64,000 nt of DNA from Streptococcus orisasini (GTDB taxonomy: Bacteria > Bacillota > Bacilli > Lactobacillales > Streptococcaceae): positions 1-64,000 of the forward strand of contig NZ_BCLE01000005.1 of NCBI RefSeq assembly GCF_001431045.1, given 5' to 3'. A program made the position numbers and the translations under genes. The notes under the pieces are model-generated. The model ran no database searches, was not told where the DNA came from, and worked only from the letters and a program-made list of their open reading frames with translations. Position 1 is the first letter of the stretch; each line of letters opens with the position of its first letter. Shown in pieces: positions 40,704 to 50,641 of this stretch.

Positions 40704-40783
40704 CTCATTTGCATCATTAACTTGTGAATCATTAAACCCAAGTATATAATTATTGATGTAAATTAATTGAAAGGAGAAAAACA

Positions 40784-41299
40784 ATGACATTGTATAATAT
40801 TTGGACATTACCAATTCTATTTATCTTACATGACTTCGAAGAAATCATTTTTATGCCTTTATGGAAAAAAACAGACAAATTCCAAACGTTTCAAAATAAT
40901 TTAAATTTTTTCGGAAAAGTTACCAATGGCTCTGCCTTCTCCGTAGGGGTACTTGAAGAATTTATAATCCTGCTTTGTGTTTCATTACTTACTGATTACA
41001 GTCATAATACTAAAATTTACTTAGGGTTCTGTATCGCCTACTTTTTACACTTTATTGTACACTTTCTATTATGCTATAAATATAAGGGTTATGTCCCCGG
41101 AGTCATTACAGCAAGTTGTCAAATTCCAGTGATGATCATAATTATAAATCACTATTTATCATGGAAACTAGAATCTATATATTACATTGTCATTGCTACA
41201 AGTTTAGCTTATATGAACTTATATGTTATGCATAAAGCAATGCCAAAAATTCAAACATTTCTATTTAAATTCTTTAATTTAAAAAGTGACATGGTTTAA
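40784..41299 (+). CDS. HXXEE-motif membrane protein, candidate tetramic acid deacylase
   Basis: Integral membrane protein of 171 residues with about five helices. HDFEE near residues 16-20 is the H-x-x-E-E signature of the HXXEE family, and further conserved-type histidines (HFIVHFLLCY) lie in helix three or four; together they could bind a metal. The muc cluster of S. mutans encodes a membrane aminoacylase, MucF, that turns reutericyclin into mutanocyclin. This is the only membrane enzyme candidate here, so it may be the counterpart; that is inference. RBS AAAGGAGAAAAAC. It is convergent with the PPTase gene and overlaps it by 26 bases. Confidence 0.7.
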   Translation: MTLYNIWTLPILFILHDFEEIIFMPLWKKTDKFQTFQNNLNFFGKVTNGSAFSVGVLEEFIILLCVSLLTDYSHNTKIYLGFCIAYFLHFIVHFLLCYKYKGYVPGVITASCQIPVMIIIINHYLSWKLESIYYIVIATSLAYMNLYVMHKAMPKIQTFLFKFFNLKSDMV

Positions 41300-41882
41300 T
41301 GATAAAACGATTTGTGACACTTGTAAAAGTAATAACATAATTTGACACTGTAATTGTTTGAGAACATAGAGCCATTTTAATTCCGGTATCAGTAACCATA
41401 TTACAGCACAGCGGCAAACAATCAACACTAATAGCGTTAATGGATTTTCTCAATCCAAGTCCCAAGAACTTTAAATAGCTTTCTTTTGAAGTCCATATTC
41501 TATATGGATTCATTGATTGTTCGCGTAGATTCCAGTTTTCAACAATATTTTTTGGAAATTTTCTACCTGAATACTCAACATCTATTCCAACTTCTTCATC
41601 TGATATAGCTACAACAACAAATAAGTTTGAATAACTTATGCTAATTTGGAGTTGATTTTTTGGCTCTAAAACAATTGGTTTTCCAAGAGAATCGCAATTT
41701 AACTTAAAATCACGCACTCCCATTTTTTCCAATTGGTTATTAATCATGATTCTTGAAACCATACTTTGAACACAGTGAAATAGATTCTTTTTAGATAGTA
41801 TTCTATCATACTCTTCATTAGTTAGTCTTTCTTTAAAAAGTAAGTCATCATACTTATATAAGTAATCGTCAAAAAATTTCAT
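41274..41882 (-). CDS. Sfp-type 4'-phosphopantetheinyl transferase
   Basis: Attaches the phosphopantetheine arm to the carrier domains of the NRPS and PKS. The family motifs EEVGIDVEY and WTSKESYLKFLGLGL are present about 45 residues apart, with the metal-binding Asp and Glu. The start at 41882 (MKFFDDYL) follows AAAAAGGTTAAC and gives 202 residues. It is the last gene of the biosynthetic operon, 29 bases after the PKS stop. Confidence 0.92.
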   Translation of the reverse strand: MKFFDDYLYKYDDLLFKERLTNEEYDRILSKKNLFHCVQSMVSRIMINNQLEKMGVRDFKLNCDSLGKPIVLEPKNQLQISISYSNLFVVVAISDEEVGIDVEYSGRKFPKNIVENWNLREQSMNPYRIWTSKESYLKFLGLGLRKSINAISVDCLPLCCNMVTDTGIKMALCSQTITVSNYVITFTSVTNRFIIKPCHFLN

Positions 41883-41911
41883 GTTAACCTTTTTATATAG
41901 TATATATATCA

Positions 41912-44617
41912 TTATTCACATTCAACGAGTTCTTGTTTAAACTGACGACTTAAATTTTTCAAATATTCCTTATTGCTCATACATGAGAAATGATCTCCTA
42001 AAACTGGCACAATTTTTAGAGCTCCTTCTGTATATTTTTGCCAATCATTAGCCAAAGTTTTAGTCATTCTCATAGATTCATACATAATATCTGGCATAGA
42101 ATCTTTTGCAGAAAAAATAACAATATCCGATAAAACCTTCGTTCTTGACTGTTTCAATAATGCAATATGGTTATTCTCCCAAATATTGAAGATTTTCAAT
42201 ATCTTTTCATTCTCAATACTTCTAGGAATATGATTATGGTCCTTCATTGCTGAGATAATATCATCCATTTTGGTATATTTTTTGACATATTCAATATCAA
42301 GATCAATACGATTATTAAACATTAATAAAAGTACATTTGAGAATAATTTCTTATAAACAGTTTCTTCAGGTTGCTCACTAGGATAAGACTCAGGAATAAG
42401 ACTATCAATCATAAATAACTTATCGACATGTTTTCCATCGCTCTCAATAAGTCTTGCAATTTGAATAGATACATTTCCTCCAAATGAATATCCTCCTAAT
42501 AAGTAACTTCCTGTAGGTTGAATTTTTTTAATCTCATCATAGTAAAGTTCAGCAAGTTCACTAATTGTCAAATTCGGAGTAATGTTATCAGGAAATGAAA
42601 TAGCATAGATATTTAATTTATCTAGATTAATGTTATTAAAAAGTTCTTTAAAGCAATAAACACTTCCTCCAGCCGGATGAACTAAAAAGAGATTCTTTTG
42701 CGCATCATTTTGATGTCTTAAGCAAAGAATATTAGAATTTTTTTCCTTAACAGATTTACTGATCAAAGCTAAACAAGCTCTCGGTGTAGCATTATTTAGC
42801 AATACATTTGTATTTAAAGTCACCTCAAATTCTTTGTTAATTCTATCAATGATATCAATTGCAATCAATGAATCACCATTTAACTCAAAGAAATCACTAT
42901 CCGGATGAACGTCTTCTTCCAGTTCCTCACTCCAGATTTCACAAACTTTGTTTAAACTTTCTTCATCAGAATTAATTGTTCTTGTTTCTGATTTTTTCTC
43001 CTTATTCACTGTTGTTCTAGATAAATTACTATCAAATTTGTACTCTTTCTCACTAAAACAATATGTCGGCAGAGAAATGAAATGGCCATCTTTTACTAAA
43101 GTTACTTTTTCATCAGTGCAATAATCTGTCACCAACTTATTAATTAACTCTTCAACGCTACTTGCTTTATAATTTTTACAAATAAGATAATGCTTACGAC
43201 CATTATTGAGTGTTCTTGCTACATCAATCAATTTAATTTCTTGATGCTTTTGGAGATAATTAGCCAATTTCTTTCTATATGCATCTAAACTTTCACTATT
43301 ATTTGCTGAAATTTGAATCACTATATCTTCATCATTTCTAACATTCAAGTCATTTTGATTGATGTAATTTTCCAATATAACGTGTACATTTGTTCCACCT
43401 ATTCCAAACGAAGATACTCCAACACAATTTTTCGCATTTGGAACTAATGCCACATTTGACTCAGTATCAATAAATAAATTTGATTTTGCTAAATTCAAGT
43501 TAGGATTTTCAGATTCAAATCCAACGCACTTAGGTATAATATTTTCTTTTAAAATTAATGTACTTTTTATTACACCAGCTATACCAGAAGCTGTATCTAA
43601 ATGACCGATATTTGCTTTCAAAGAACCTATTCTATGCATGGTTTTAAATTGATAAGCTTGACTTAAGGCTCGAATTTCAATTGGATCACCAATCACCGTA
43701 CCTGTTCCATGCGTTTCAACATAAACTAAATCTTCTACATTAATATCAGATGAATCTATTGCTGATTTAATGGCTTCACGTTCTCCTCTAATAGAGGGAG
43801 CAGTATAGCCCACTTTTCTATTCCCATCATTTCCAATACCTATACTTGAAATAACAGCATAAATATTATCTCTATTTTCTTCAGCTGCTTCCAATTTTTT
43901 TATGACTATGGCACCACAGCCATCTCCCTTTATCATGCCATCAGCATTTTTATCAAAAGGGCGAAGTTCTCCGCTGCGTGAAAAAGTTGTTCCTTCTTTG
44001 TAACTATACCCGCATGATAATGGAAAAGTAATGCTAACTCCACCTACAATGGCGACATCACAATTCCCTTGGATAATATTTTGACAAGCTTCATTTAAAG
44101 CAACCAGAGATGATGAACACCCACATTGAACAGACATTGCTGGGCCAGTTAAATTTAATTTGTAAGCAACACGAGTCGCATTAAAATCTGTTTCATTTCC
44201 AATATAAGTTGAATAATCAAAGATTTTACCGATACCATTTGATAACAATAAATTTGAAACAAAATATGAACTTTGTGCGGTAGAGGCAAAGACACCAATT
44301 TTCCCTTTATAGTTAAAATGGGAAGCATCTTCCAGCGCTTCATAACAGCATTTTAAGAAAATTCTTTGCTGAGGATCTGTTAATTTTGCCTCATGTCCTG
44401 TCATTTTAAAAAGGTTAGCATCAAATTTATAAACATCACTCATAGTTGATGTGACAGGTACAAATGTCTCATCTTCTGAATATGGGCTATTATTCTTTTC
44501 CTCTTCAGTTAATTCTCTAAATGAGCTTTTTCCAGCCAATAGATTTTCAAAAAACTCTTCAGGAGATTTTGCATCCGGAAAGCGACCTGACATTCCAATA
44601 ATCGCAAACTTATCCAT
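41912..44617 (-). CDS. Polyketide synthase, KS-T-TE, without AT domain
   Basis: One-module PKS of 901 residues. The ketosynthase (1-430) has the active Cys167 (GCSSSL), His303 (HGTGT) and His339 (NIGHLDTASG). A carrier domain has Ser583 in FFELNGDSL. The C-terminal thioesterase (about 640-900) has nucleophile Ser711 in GGYSFGG. There is no acyltransferase or ketoreductase, so malonyl must be loaded in trans and the beta-keto group is kept, as needed for Dieckmann cyclisation to a tetramic acid. The ATG at 44617 follows GGGGGAGAAAATA and overlaps the NRPS stop by 8 bases. Confidence 0.93.
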   Translation of the reverse strand: MDKFAIIGMSGRFPDAKSPEEFFENLLAGKSSFRELTEEEKNNSPYSEDETFVPVTSTMSDVYKFDANLFKMTGHEAKLTDPQQRIFLKCCYEALEDASHFNYKGKIGVFASTAQSSYFVSNLLLSNGIGKIFDYSTYIGNETDFNATRVAYKLNLTGPAMSVQCGCSSSLVALNEACQNIIQGNCDVAIVGGVSITFPLSCGYSYKEGTTFSRSGELRPFDKNADGMIKGDGCGAIVIKKLEAAEENRDNIYAVISSIGIGNDGNRKVGYTAPSIRGEREAIKSAIDSSDINVEDLVYVETHGTGTVIGDPIEIRALSQAYQFKTMHRIGSLKANIGHLDTASGIAGVIKSTLILKENIIPKCVGFESENPNLNLAKSNLFIDTESNVALVPNAKNCVGVSSFGIGGTNVHVILENYINQNDLNVRNDEDIVIQISANNSESLDAYRKKLANYLQKHQEIKLIDVARTLNNGRKHYLICKNYKASSVEELINKLVTDYCTDEKVTLVKDGHFISLPTYCFSEKEYKFDSNLSRTTVNKEKKSETRTINSDEESLNKVCEIWSEELEEDVHPDSDFFELNGDSLIAIDIIDRINKEFEVTLNTNVLLNNATPRACLALISKSVKEKNSNILCLRHQNDAQKNLFLVHPAGGSVYCFKELFNNINLDKLNIYAISFPDNITPNLTISELAELYYDEIKKIQPTGSYLLGGYSFGGNVSIQIARLIESDGKHVDKLFMIDSLIPESYPSEQPEETVYKKLFSNVLLLMFNNRIDLDIEYVKKYTKMDDIISAMKDHNHIPRSIENEKILKIFNIWENNHIALLKQSRTKVLSDIVIFSAKDSMPDIMYESMRMTKTLANDWQKYTEGALKIVPVLGDHFSCMSNKEYLKNLSRQFKQELVECE

Positions 44618-47600
44618 TATTTTCTCCCCCTTCTTGTAATTTATCGTCAATGAAAGAAGCAACCTCAATCGGAGAAACATAATCAAATAGATCAATCATC
44701 GTTAATTCATCTTCCGAAAGTTCAAATGCTCGTAAAATTTGATAATAAACCTCTGTTATCAATACAGAGGTTCCTCCAACTTCAAAGAAATTATCCTCTT
44801 CAGTTATAGAACTACCCAGTACTTTACTCCAAATATTGACTACCTTTTCCAAAGTAGTTGAACCATTATCTTGAAGATTTTCGGTTTCATAATTGTATTC
44901 AACTTGAGGTAATTTACTTACATCAATTTTCCCATTTGTATTCAATGGGAAACTCTCTACTTCTACAAAGAATGATGGCAACATATAATCTGGCAATTTA
45001 ACACTGATATCTTTTCTAATTTCAGTTGAGCTAATTTTATCTGGTTCCGATAATTTGTAATATGCAATTAGTCTTCGATCTCCGGTTCCAAAGTCTTTTG
45101 CGGCCACACAAGCTTCTACACAATATTGGCATTCACAAATTTTATTCTCGATTTCTCCCAACTCTACCCTGTGGCCACTGACTTGAACTTGTTTATCAAT
45201 TCGGCTAATATACTCTAACTCACCATTAGATAAAACTCTAATTAAATCTCCTGTTTTGAATGAGTCATTTACAAATGCCTCCTCTGTTTTTTGAGGATTA
45301 TTATAGTAGTCTTTTGCAACAGCAATTCCTGAAATAATCAATTCACCTTCAAATCCAGGTAATACAGGGTCTCCCTTGCTATTTGTTACGTTAATTATCG
45401 TATTAGCTATTGCCTTACCAATATTATTTCTTTTTTTATACTCTACATCTTCCTCATTGATTAGATGAGCTGTGGAAATAATCGTAGTTTCTGTTAATCC
45501 GTACAAATTATAAATCTTAGGCTGATTGTAACCATATTTTTTAAACCAAGTTGAAAGATCCGAAAATTTTATATCCTCTCCACCAATAAAGATGTATTCT
45601 AACGATGATAAAAAGTCACCAGATGTTGAATCTACTCTTTCTAATGATAAAAATGAAGATGGTGTCTGAGTCAGTACATTTATTTTATTATCACTAATAA
45701 ATTGTCTAAACTCATCTGGATATCGTCTGATTTTACTTGGAACAATATTTAGTGTTCCTCCAGTGACAAGTGGTGATAAGATTTCAAAAATCGAATAATC
45801 AAATCCATAGGAATGGAATAAAATCCAATTCTTACCTACAGCATTATCAATGCTCTCTCTAACCACAGTCATTAAACTCTCTAAGGAATTATGTCTGATT
45901 TCAACACCTTTTGGAACTCCAGTAGATCCAGATGTAAAAATGATATAGGCAATCTCATTTGATAGTTCTTGTTGTTGAGAGATTTCTAAGGAACTCTCTG
46001 AATCAATTTCTTCTATGATATCTTCTAAATTTAATGTTTGTAAGCCTTCAAAAATATCACTCGAATAGTCAGTTATAATGATAAAATGATTTAACTGATT
46101 CAAAATTAATTTTTTTCGTTTATCGGGCATTTCTTTATCAAGTGGAATATAGACTTTTCCTGACTTAAAGATAGCTAACAATGCGACTACTAAATATGGA
46201 CTGGGAGCAACAGAAACTGTAACATACTCTTGATCAATTAATCGAAGTTTTGCGGCCAAACGATTAGACAATCTTTCTAATTCACGATATGTCAGTGTTT
46301 TATCCAAGTATTTCACAGCTACAGCATTTGAATGATGGCTACATTGTTCCTCAAATAAGCGTAACACCGGAATATTTTTTTCTTGATAGTTGGCTATTTT
46401 ATCATTCTCCATCTCAAAAAGTTCTTGAGCTGTTTGACTATCTAATAAGGGGAGCTTTCCGTATTCTTCTGTTAGAGTAGAAATATTGTCTAAAATATTT
46501 TTAAATGCTTTAGTTAAAAATTCTGGAGAATACTGACCACTTGTTTGAATATGAATAATAAAATCATTCGTTCTCATTTCAAATTCAACTGCTAGTGCAA
46601 ACATTGAACTCTTTTGTTCAATGATAATATTTTGTGACTTCACATTACTGAATTCAAAATTAATTTCATCTTTATAGAAAGTTACCGAGTTATTCATAAA
46701 ACTCATATTTGCTTCTTTACCATTTGATAAATATTTTAAATTAGATTTTATATCAAATGACTGGAACCTCATTAGATTGTGCAAATTACGGCTAACATCT
46801 TCCAATAATTCTTTAATCGTCTCGGACTTACTTAAATCAATTATCAATGGCAAATTATTCACAAAACAACCATGAGCATGACGATCAACGGCTTGCCTAT
46901 TTGCCAGCGGAATACCAATGATAATTTTATTTTGTGAAGTCACTTTTGAAAGAAGGATAACATAGGAGAGTAATAAAATTTCAAATTCTGATTTATTGGT
47001 TAACTTAGATAATTGTTTTACTTTTTCATTTGAAATTTTAACATCAAGATTTTTTCTTGTAAGATTCGATTTTAAAGTTAGTCCATTTTGTTCGAGACTA
47101 TCTATTTCCTGAAATTTTGAATAAAAATAGTCCCTAGCTCTAACTTCTCTTTTTAAATTATGCTTTTTAACATGACTTGTACTAGCTTTTAACTCATAGC
47201 TTTCAGTCGGATGATTATAGTGGAAATTAATTTCTGTAATCAATTCATACGCAGTATAAACATCACAAATTAAATGACTAATGTTAATGAATAAATAACA
47301 TTCACTATTGTCTAAAGTATTGACGAAAATTTTGGCATACTGTAATGGCCAAACTTCATTATCAAAGGGAATATTTGCCAAACTTGTGACGGTATTAAAA
47401 ACTTTTGCTTCAAAATCGTCCTTATCGTCACAAGTAAATTCTACGATTTCTGGTAAAAAATGTGTATTTGAATCAAGATGTAATTTATTATGCTTCAGAT
47501 ACGAATGATATACTTCATGACCATTAAATGTCTTTTCCAAGGAAGAAGATAACAATTCAATATTTAAGCTATCACCAGATAGTTTCCAAAAATAAGGTAA

Positions 47601-47678
47601 ATTATAGGTAGCATTATTAGGCTGAAGTTTTTGTGTCATTATAATAGAATTTTGTAAACTCGTTAATTCTTTATGCAT
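44610..47678 (-). CDS. Nonribosomal peptide synthetase, C-A-T
   Basis: One-module NRPS of 1022 residues. The condensation domain (1-430) has a reduced active motif ISHLICDV (His135, Asp139). The adenylation domain (about 450-960) has [35 protein letters not shown] and NTNGKIDV. The carrier Ser971 lies in VGGTS. There is no epimerase. An N-terminal C domain fits acylation of the amino acid with a fatty acyl group. My manual reading of the specificity code is D-Y-F-T-I-I-L-I-I-K, not one I can assign. RBS AAGGGAGAACAAG. Confidence 0.93.
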   Translation of the reverse strand: MHKELTSLQNSIIMTQKLQPNNATYNLPYFWKLSGDSLNIELLSSSLEKTFNGHEVYHSYLKHNKLHLDSNTHFLPEIVEFTCDDKDDFEAKVFNTVTSLANIPFDNEVWPLQYAKIFVNTLDNSECYLFINISHLICDVYTAYELITEINFHYNHPTESYELKASTSHVKKHNLKREVRARDYFYSKFQEIDSLEQNGLTLKSNLTRKNLDVKISNEKVKQLSKLTNKSEFEILLLSYVILLSKVTSQNKIIIGIPLANRQAVDRHAHGCFVNNLPLIIDLSKSETIKELLEDVSRNLHNLMRFQSFDIKSNLKYLSNGKEANMSFMNNSVTFYKDEINFEFSNVKSQNIIIEQKSSMFALAVEFEMRTNDFIIHIQTSGQYSPEFLTKAFKNILDNISTLTEEYGKLPLLDSQTAQELFEMENDKIANYQEKNIPVLRLFEEQCSHHSNAVAVKYLDKTLTYRELERLSNRLAAKLRLIDQEYVTVSVAPSPYLVVALLAIFKSGKVYIPLDKEMPDKRKKLILNQLNHFIIITDYSSDIFEGLQTLNLEDIIEEIDSESSLEISQQQELSNEIAYIIFTSGSTGVPKGVEIRHNSLESLMTVVRESIDNAVGKNWILFHSYGFDYSIFEILSPLVTGGTLNIVPSKIRRYPDEFRQFISDNKINVLTQTPSSFLSLERVDSTSGDFLSSLEYIFIGGEDIKFSDLSTWFKKYGYNQPKIYNLYGLTETTIISTAHLINEEDVEYKKRNNIGKAIANTIINVTNSKGDPVLPGFEGELIISGIAVAKDYYNNPQKTEEAFVNDSFKTGDLIRVLSNGELEYISRIDKQVQVSGHRVELGEIENKICECQYCVEACVAAKDFGTGDRRLIAYYKLSEPDKISSTEIRKDISVKLPDYMLPSFFVEVESFPLNTNGKIDVSKLPQVEYNYETENLQDNGSTTLEKVVNIWSKVLGSSITEEDNFFEVGGTSVLITEVYYQILRAFELSEDELTMIDLFDYVSPIEVASFIDDKLQEGGENNG

Positions 47679-48135
47679 CTTGTTCTCCCTTCAATACAAA
47701 TTTATATCCATATTTCCAACTAGTATTTCCTGAACGTGCTTGTTTTCTAACAACAGCTTTAACTTCCTTGCCTAACAACTGTGTTGCTTCAATATTGTCA
47801 TGATAGTCTACTATTTCACCTAAAATATCAACGCCTTCTTTTAAGGTTATAATTGCTAAAAATCTAGGCATCAATTCCCTATAACCAATCACTGATACCT
47901 GTGGTATTGAATTACATTCAATATTTTTTATAACTCCATCACCAGAAAATCGGTAGGGAACAAGGTGGCGAGAAAAACAATGAGGACAAACAAAGCGTCT
48001 AGGAAAGAACAACTTTCCACATTTTTCACAACGACTTCCCTCTAACCTTGTTAATCCGCCTTGTTCTCTCCAATCTTTTAAGGAAGATTCAATAATAGGA
48101 TTTGATAATTGTTCATTAGCGTACAATTTAGTCAT
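47671..48135 (-). CDS. DUF35 OB-fold/zinc-ribbon protein (PhlB-like)
   Basis: Small partner protein of 154 residues with rubredoxin-like zinc ribbon [18 protein letters not shown] (near residue 37) and an OB fold. In Pseudomonas PhlB bridges PhlA and PhlC in the acyltransferase that C-acetylates phloroglucinols; the same triad occurs in rtc and muc clusters. Its start overlaps the thiolase stop by 8 bases and its stop overlaps the NRPS start by 8. Confidence 0.9.
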   Translation of the reverse strand: MTKLYANEQLSNPIIESSLKDWREQGGLTRLEGSRCEKCGKLFFPRRFVCPHCFSRHLVPYRFSGDGVIKNIECNSIPQVSVIGYRELMPRFLAIITLKEGVDILGEIVDYHDNIEATQLLGKEVKAVVRKQARSGNTSWKYGYKFVLKGEQDA

Positions 48136-49330
48136 CCTCTCCTCTCTTCAAAACAACAGCAGCTGTCGTCGCATAAGCTCCCCCAATTACTGTAGATAAG
48201 CCATAATTTTTATTCTTAATTTGGTAACCATCAGCTCTTCCTTGTAATTGCTTTACAATTTCAATAATCTGATAAAGACTAGCACCTCCAGCAGCATGAC
48301 CTCTGGCAATATTACCACCATCAGTATTAATTTGAATGTTACTGTTTCTTGAGCCACCCCCATTACAAATAAAATCGACTGCAGTTCCTTCCTCACAAAT
48401 TCCAGATGCTTCTAAGGAAATGAAACCATTAAGACCCTGGTCGTAAAGTTCCATAATATTGATATCATCAGGACCAATGTTAGCTTCAGAATAAGCAGAA
48501 TTCACAGCTAGTTTTAAAGGTAGGCCATTATACATTCCTACATTATCACTAACTTCTCCATTTTTATGAAGCAACTCTTTATTATAACGATGAGGAATAT
48601 AATGCGACGTATTCGTATAACCTCTTCCTGCTACTGTTACTTTTGGATGATTATTACTGCTATTTACAGATGACAAAATCACCGCACTAGCTCCTTCTCC
48701 CGCATTCATTGCATTTCCAAAAAAAGGAATTCTTGCTAGCTCTTCTGGGGTTGGAATTTTATTTTTATAATTGCAAGCTACGCGATTTAAAGCCCCATAT
48801 TCTCTCATTAGTGTTGCAAAAGATAACAAGCCTTTTTTTAATGTTTGAGGTTTGATTTTGTATTTTCTTAAATATTCTTGCTGCAATAAAAATGCATCAA
48901 TGTGTGAAAAACCTAAATTAAAATCATACAAACTATCTGTAGACATTAACATGTAGTTTTCAAACGGTAATATATCTGTCAATTTATCAAAACCTGCAAC
49001 AAGAACATTATGATACCGCCCACTCTCAATCATTTCACAACCTTGTAAGAAAGCCATATGAGCACTTGCACAATTTCCGATATTGATATAAGCCTCTAAT
49101 GGAGATAATCCCAGTGCATCAACAAGCGTCGGGACAATTCCCCCATGACCAATCTCCCCTTCTCCTGCATAGGAAAAACTTGCTCCATCAAGAGAATTTG
49201 GTGATAATTGAGCATCTTCCAATGCTTCATAAACAGCATCTACCAATAATTCCTTAAAGGACTTACCAATATGAGCAATACCAGGCTTTTCAGTACACCC
49301 AACACCAATTATTTGAATTTCTTTTACCAT
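48128..49330 (-). CDS. Thiolase-like acyltransferase (PhlC-like)
   Basis: Thiolase-fold protein of 400 residues, the likely catalytic member of the C-acetyltransferase triad. [10 protein letters not shown] carries the nucleophile Cys87, and the C-terminal [15 protein letters not shown] has the catalytic His. ATG 49330 is preferred, with GAAAGAG seven bases upstream; a GTG two codons earlier is possible. It begins 12 bases after the KASIII-like gene. Confidence 0.9.
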   Translation of the reverse strand: MVKEIQIIGVGCTEKPGIAHIGKSFKELLVDAVYEALEDAQLSPNSLDGASFSYAGEGEIGHGGIVPTLVDALGLSPLEAYINIGNCASAHMAFLQGCEMIESGRYHNVLVAGFDKLTDILPFENYMLMSTDSLYDFNLGFSHIDAFLLQQEYLRKYKIKPQTLKKGLLSFATLMREYGALNRVACNYKNKIPTPEELARIPFFGNAMNAGEGASAVILSSVNSSNNHPKVTVAGRGYTNTSHYIPHRYNKELLHKNGEVSDNVGMYNGLPLKLAVNSAYSEANIGPDDINIMELYDQGLNGFISLEASGICEEGTAVDFICNGGGSRNSNIQINTDGGNIARGHAAGGASLYQIIEIVKQLQGRADGYQIKNKNYGLSTVIGGAYATTAAVVLKRGEDD

Positions 49331-49342
49331 AATCACACTCTT

Positions 49343-50422
49343 TCAAATAAATGTTCCTAATGCTATCTCTGGTTGACTATATTTAAATTCACTTTTCATC
49401 GCCTCAGAGTAATTGACATCCTTATAATTATTTATCTTTTTATAGACATAATCTTTTAGTTCTACCTCTTTGTTAACTTTCAAGATTACACTAGTAGCAC
49501 CTGAACTATGTCCATAACCACATAACAGAATTAAATCACCAACTTTAGCCTCTTCAAGATTTAATAACATTGAAATAATCGGTGAAGCCGATCCCACATA
49601 TCCTGAGTTTTTAAACAAGGATTGATTTTTAGCTGCTTTTTTTCCTCTAAAATAGTTGGATAACTCTGAATAGACTGCTCCAGTATTTTCTGGAAATGAA
49701 AAAAAAGCTATATCACTTGAACATAACTCTACTGATTTCAAGGTATTATTGATTGATTCAATACACCTTTTAATCATCCCCTCTTTGACAACGTCACTAT
49801 TTAGATTGGCTAGTATTCTGACATACCTGCTATCTTCAGTTCTACATTGTTCAGGAAATGAATCATTTGAATTACCAACACCAACAATTTCTGCAATAAC
49901 ATCTTCTCCACTTCCCAATATGATACTAGAAGCTCCTGCTCCCATATACGATTCCCGTAACTCGCTAGGAAAGATATTCTTACTTAATGTATCGGATGAA
50001 AAAATTAAACTATTTTTACTAAGTTTTGACTTTACTAATGAATATCCTAAAACTAAAGCTGAAACTCCTGAATTCTCTGATGCGCGAATATCACATCCAA
50101 AATAATTCTTATTATCAGTTAAGAAAGACATTAATTGGTTAGCGTTACTTTTAAAAATATCTGGTGTACTACAACTCCCGAGTAATACACTATCAATATC
50201 AACGTCCACTTTCCCTTCAAAATACTTTACAGCATCTTTCCCCGCATCAATAGCCAATGTTAAAGTATCTTCATCGGAAGCAACAACTGTTCTTCTATCA
50301 ACTCCTATCTTATTTTTTATAAATGGTGTACTTCCATTCTCCCATATTTTTAATGTTTCCTCCACAGGTAACCTAAGATAAGGAAGAGCTACTCCATATG
50401 ACTTTATCCCTATTTGGCTCAT
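49343..50422 (-). CDS. KASIII/HMG-CoA synthase-like protein (PhlA-like)
   Basis: Thiolase-superfamily protein of 359 residues and first gene of the biosynthetic operon. Around residues 111-123 ([13 protein letters not shown]) the usual active-site Cys is absent; by my alignment Glu116 is at that place. That fits a structural partner of PhlC rather than an independent condensing enzyme. The RBS TTAGGAGGTATTT is one of the strongest in the island. Confidence 0.88.
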   Translation of the reverse strand: MSQIGIKSYGVALPYLRLPVEETLKIWENGSTPFIKNKIGVDRRTVVASDEDTLTLAIDAGKDAVKYFEGKVDVDIDSVLLGSCSTPDIFKSNANQLMSFLTDNKNYFGCDIRASENSGVSALVLGYSLVKSKLSKNSLIFSSDTLSKNIFPSELRESYMGAGASSIILGSGEDVIAEIVGVGNSNDSFPEQCRTEDSRYVRILANLNSDVVKEGMIKRCIESINNTLKSVELCSSDIAFFSFPENTGAVYSELSNYFRGKKAAKNQSLFKNSGYVGSASPIISMLLNLEEAKVGDLILLCGYGHSSGATSVILKVNKEVELKDYVYKKINNYKDVNYSEAMKSEFKYSQPEIALGTFI

Positions 50423-50451
50423 AAATACCTCCTAAATTATTTTTTATTGTC

Positions 50452-50480
50452 ATAATAAATCAATAAACAGATATTATCAA
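50452..50480 (-). promoter_or_regulatory. Promoter of the NRPS/PKS operon
   Basis: TTGATA (50475-50480), 17-base spacer and TATTAT (50452-50457) on the minus strand, about 30 bases upstream of the PhlA-like start. Confidence 0.7.
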
Positions 50481-50490
50481 TTACAACTTT

Positions 50491-50505
50491 TTTACACATT
50501 GTAAA
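50491..50505. promoter_or_regulatory. Palindrome just upstream of the NRPS/PKS promoter
   Basis: Perfect TTTACA-CAT-TGTAAA ends ten bases upstream of the -35. A bound regulator here would more naturally activate than block. A second, looser palindrome TTGTTAC-AAA-GTGTCAA (50554-50570) lies nearer the divergent TetR gene. Confidence 0.55.
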
Positions 50506-50641
50506 CATTGATATCGTTTTCTTCCCTAAATATTATCGCCTTATAAGTATATATTGTTACAAAGTGTCAATTTTTAGTTTGGCTTGATTTTTAATTGAAA
50601 TTTACTATAATAAATTCTAAAAGGGAGATGAATAATAATCT

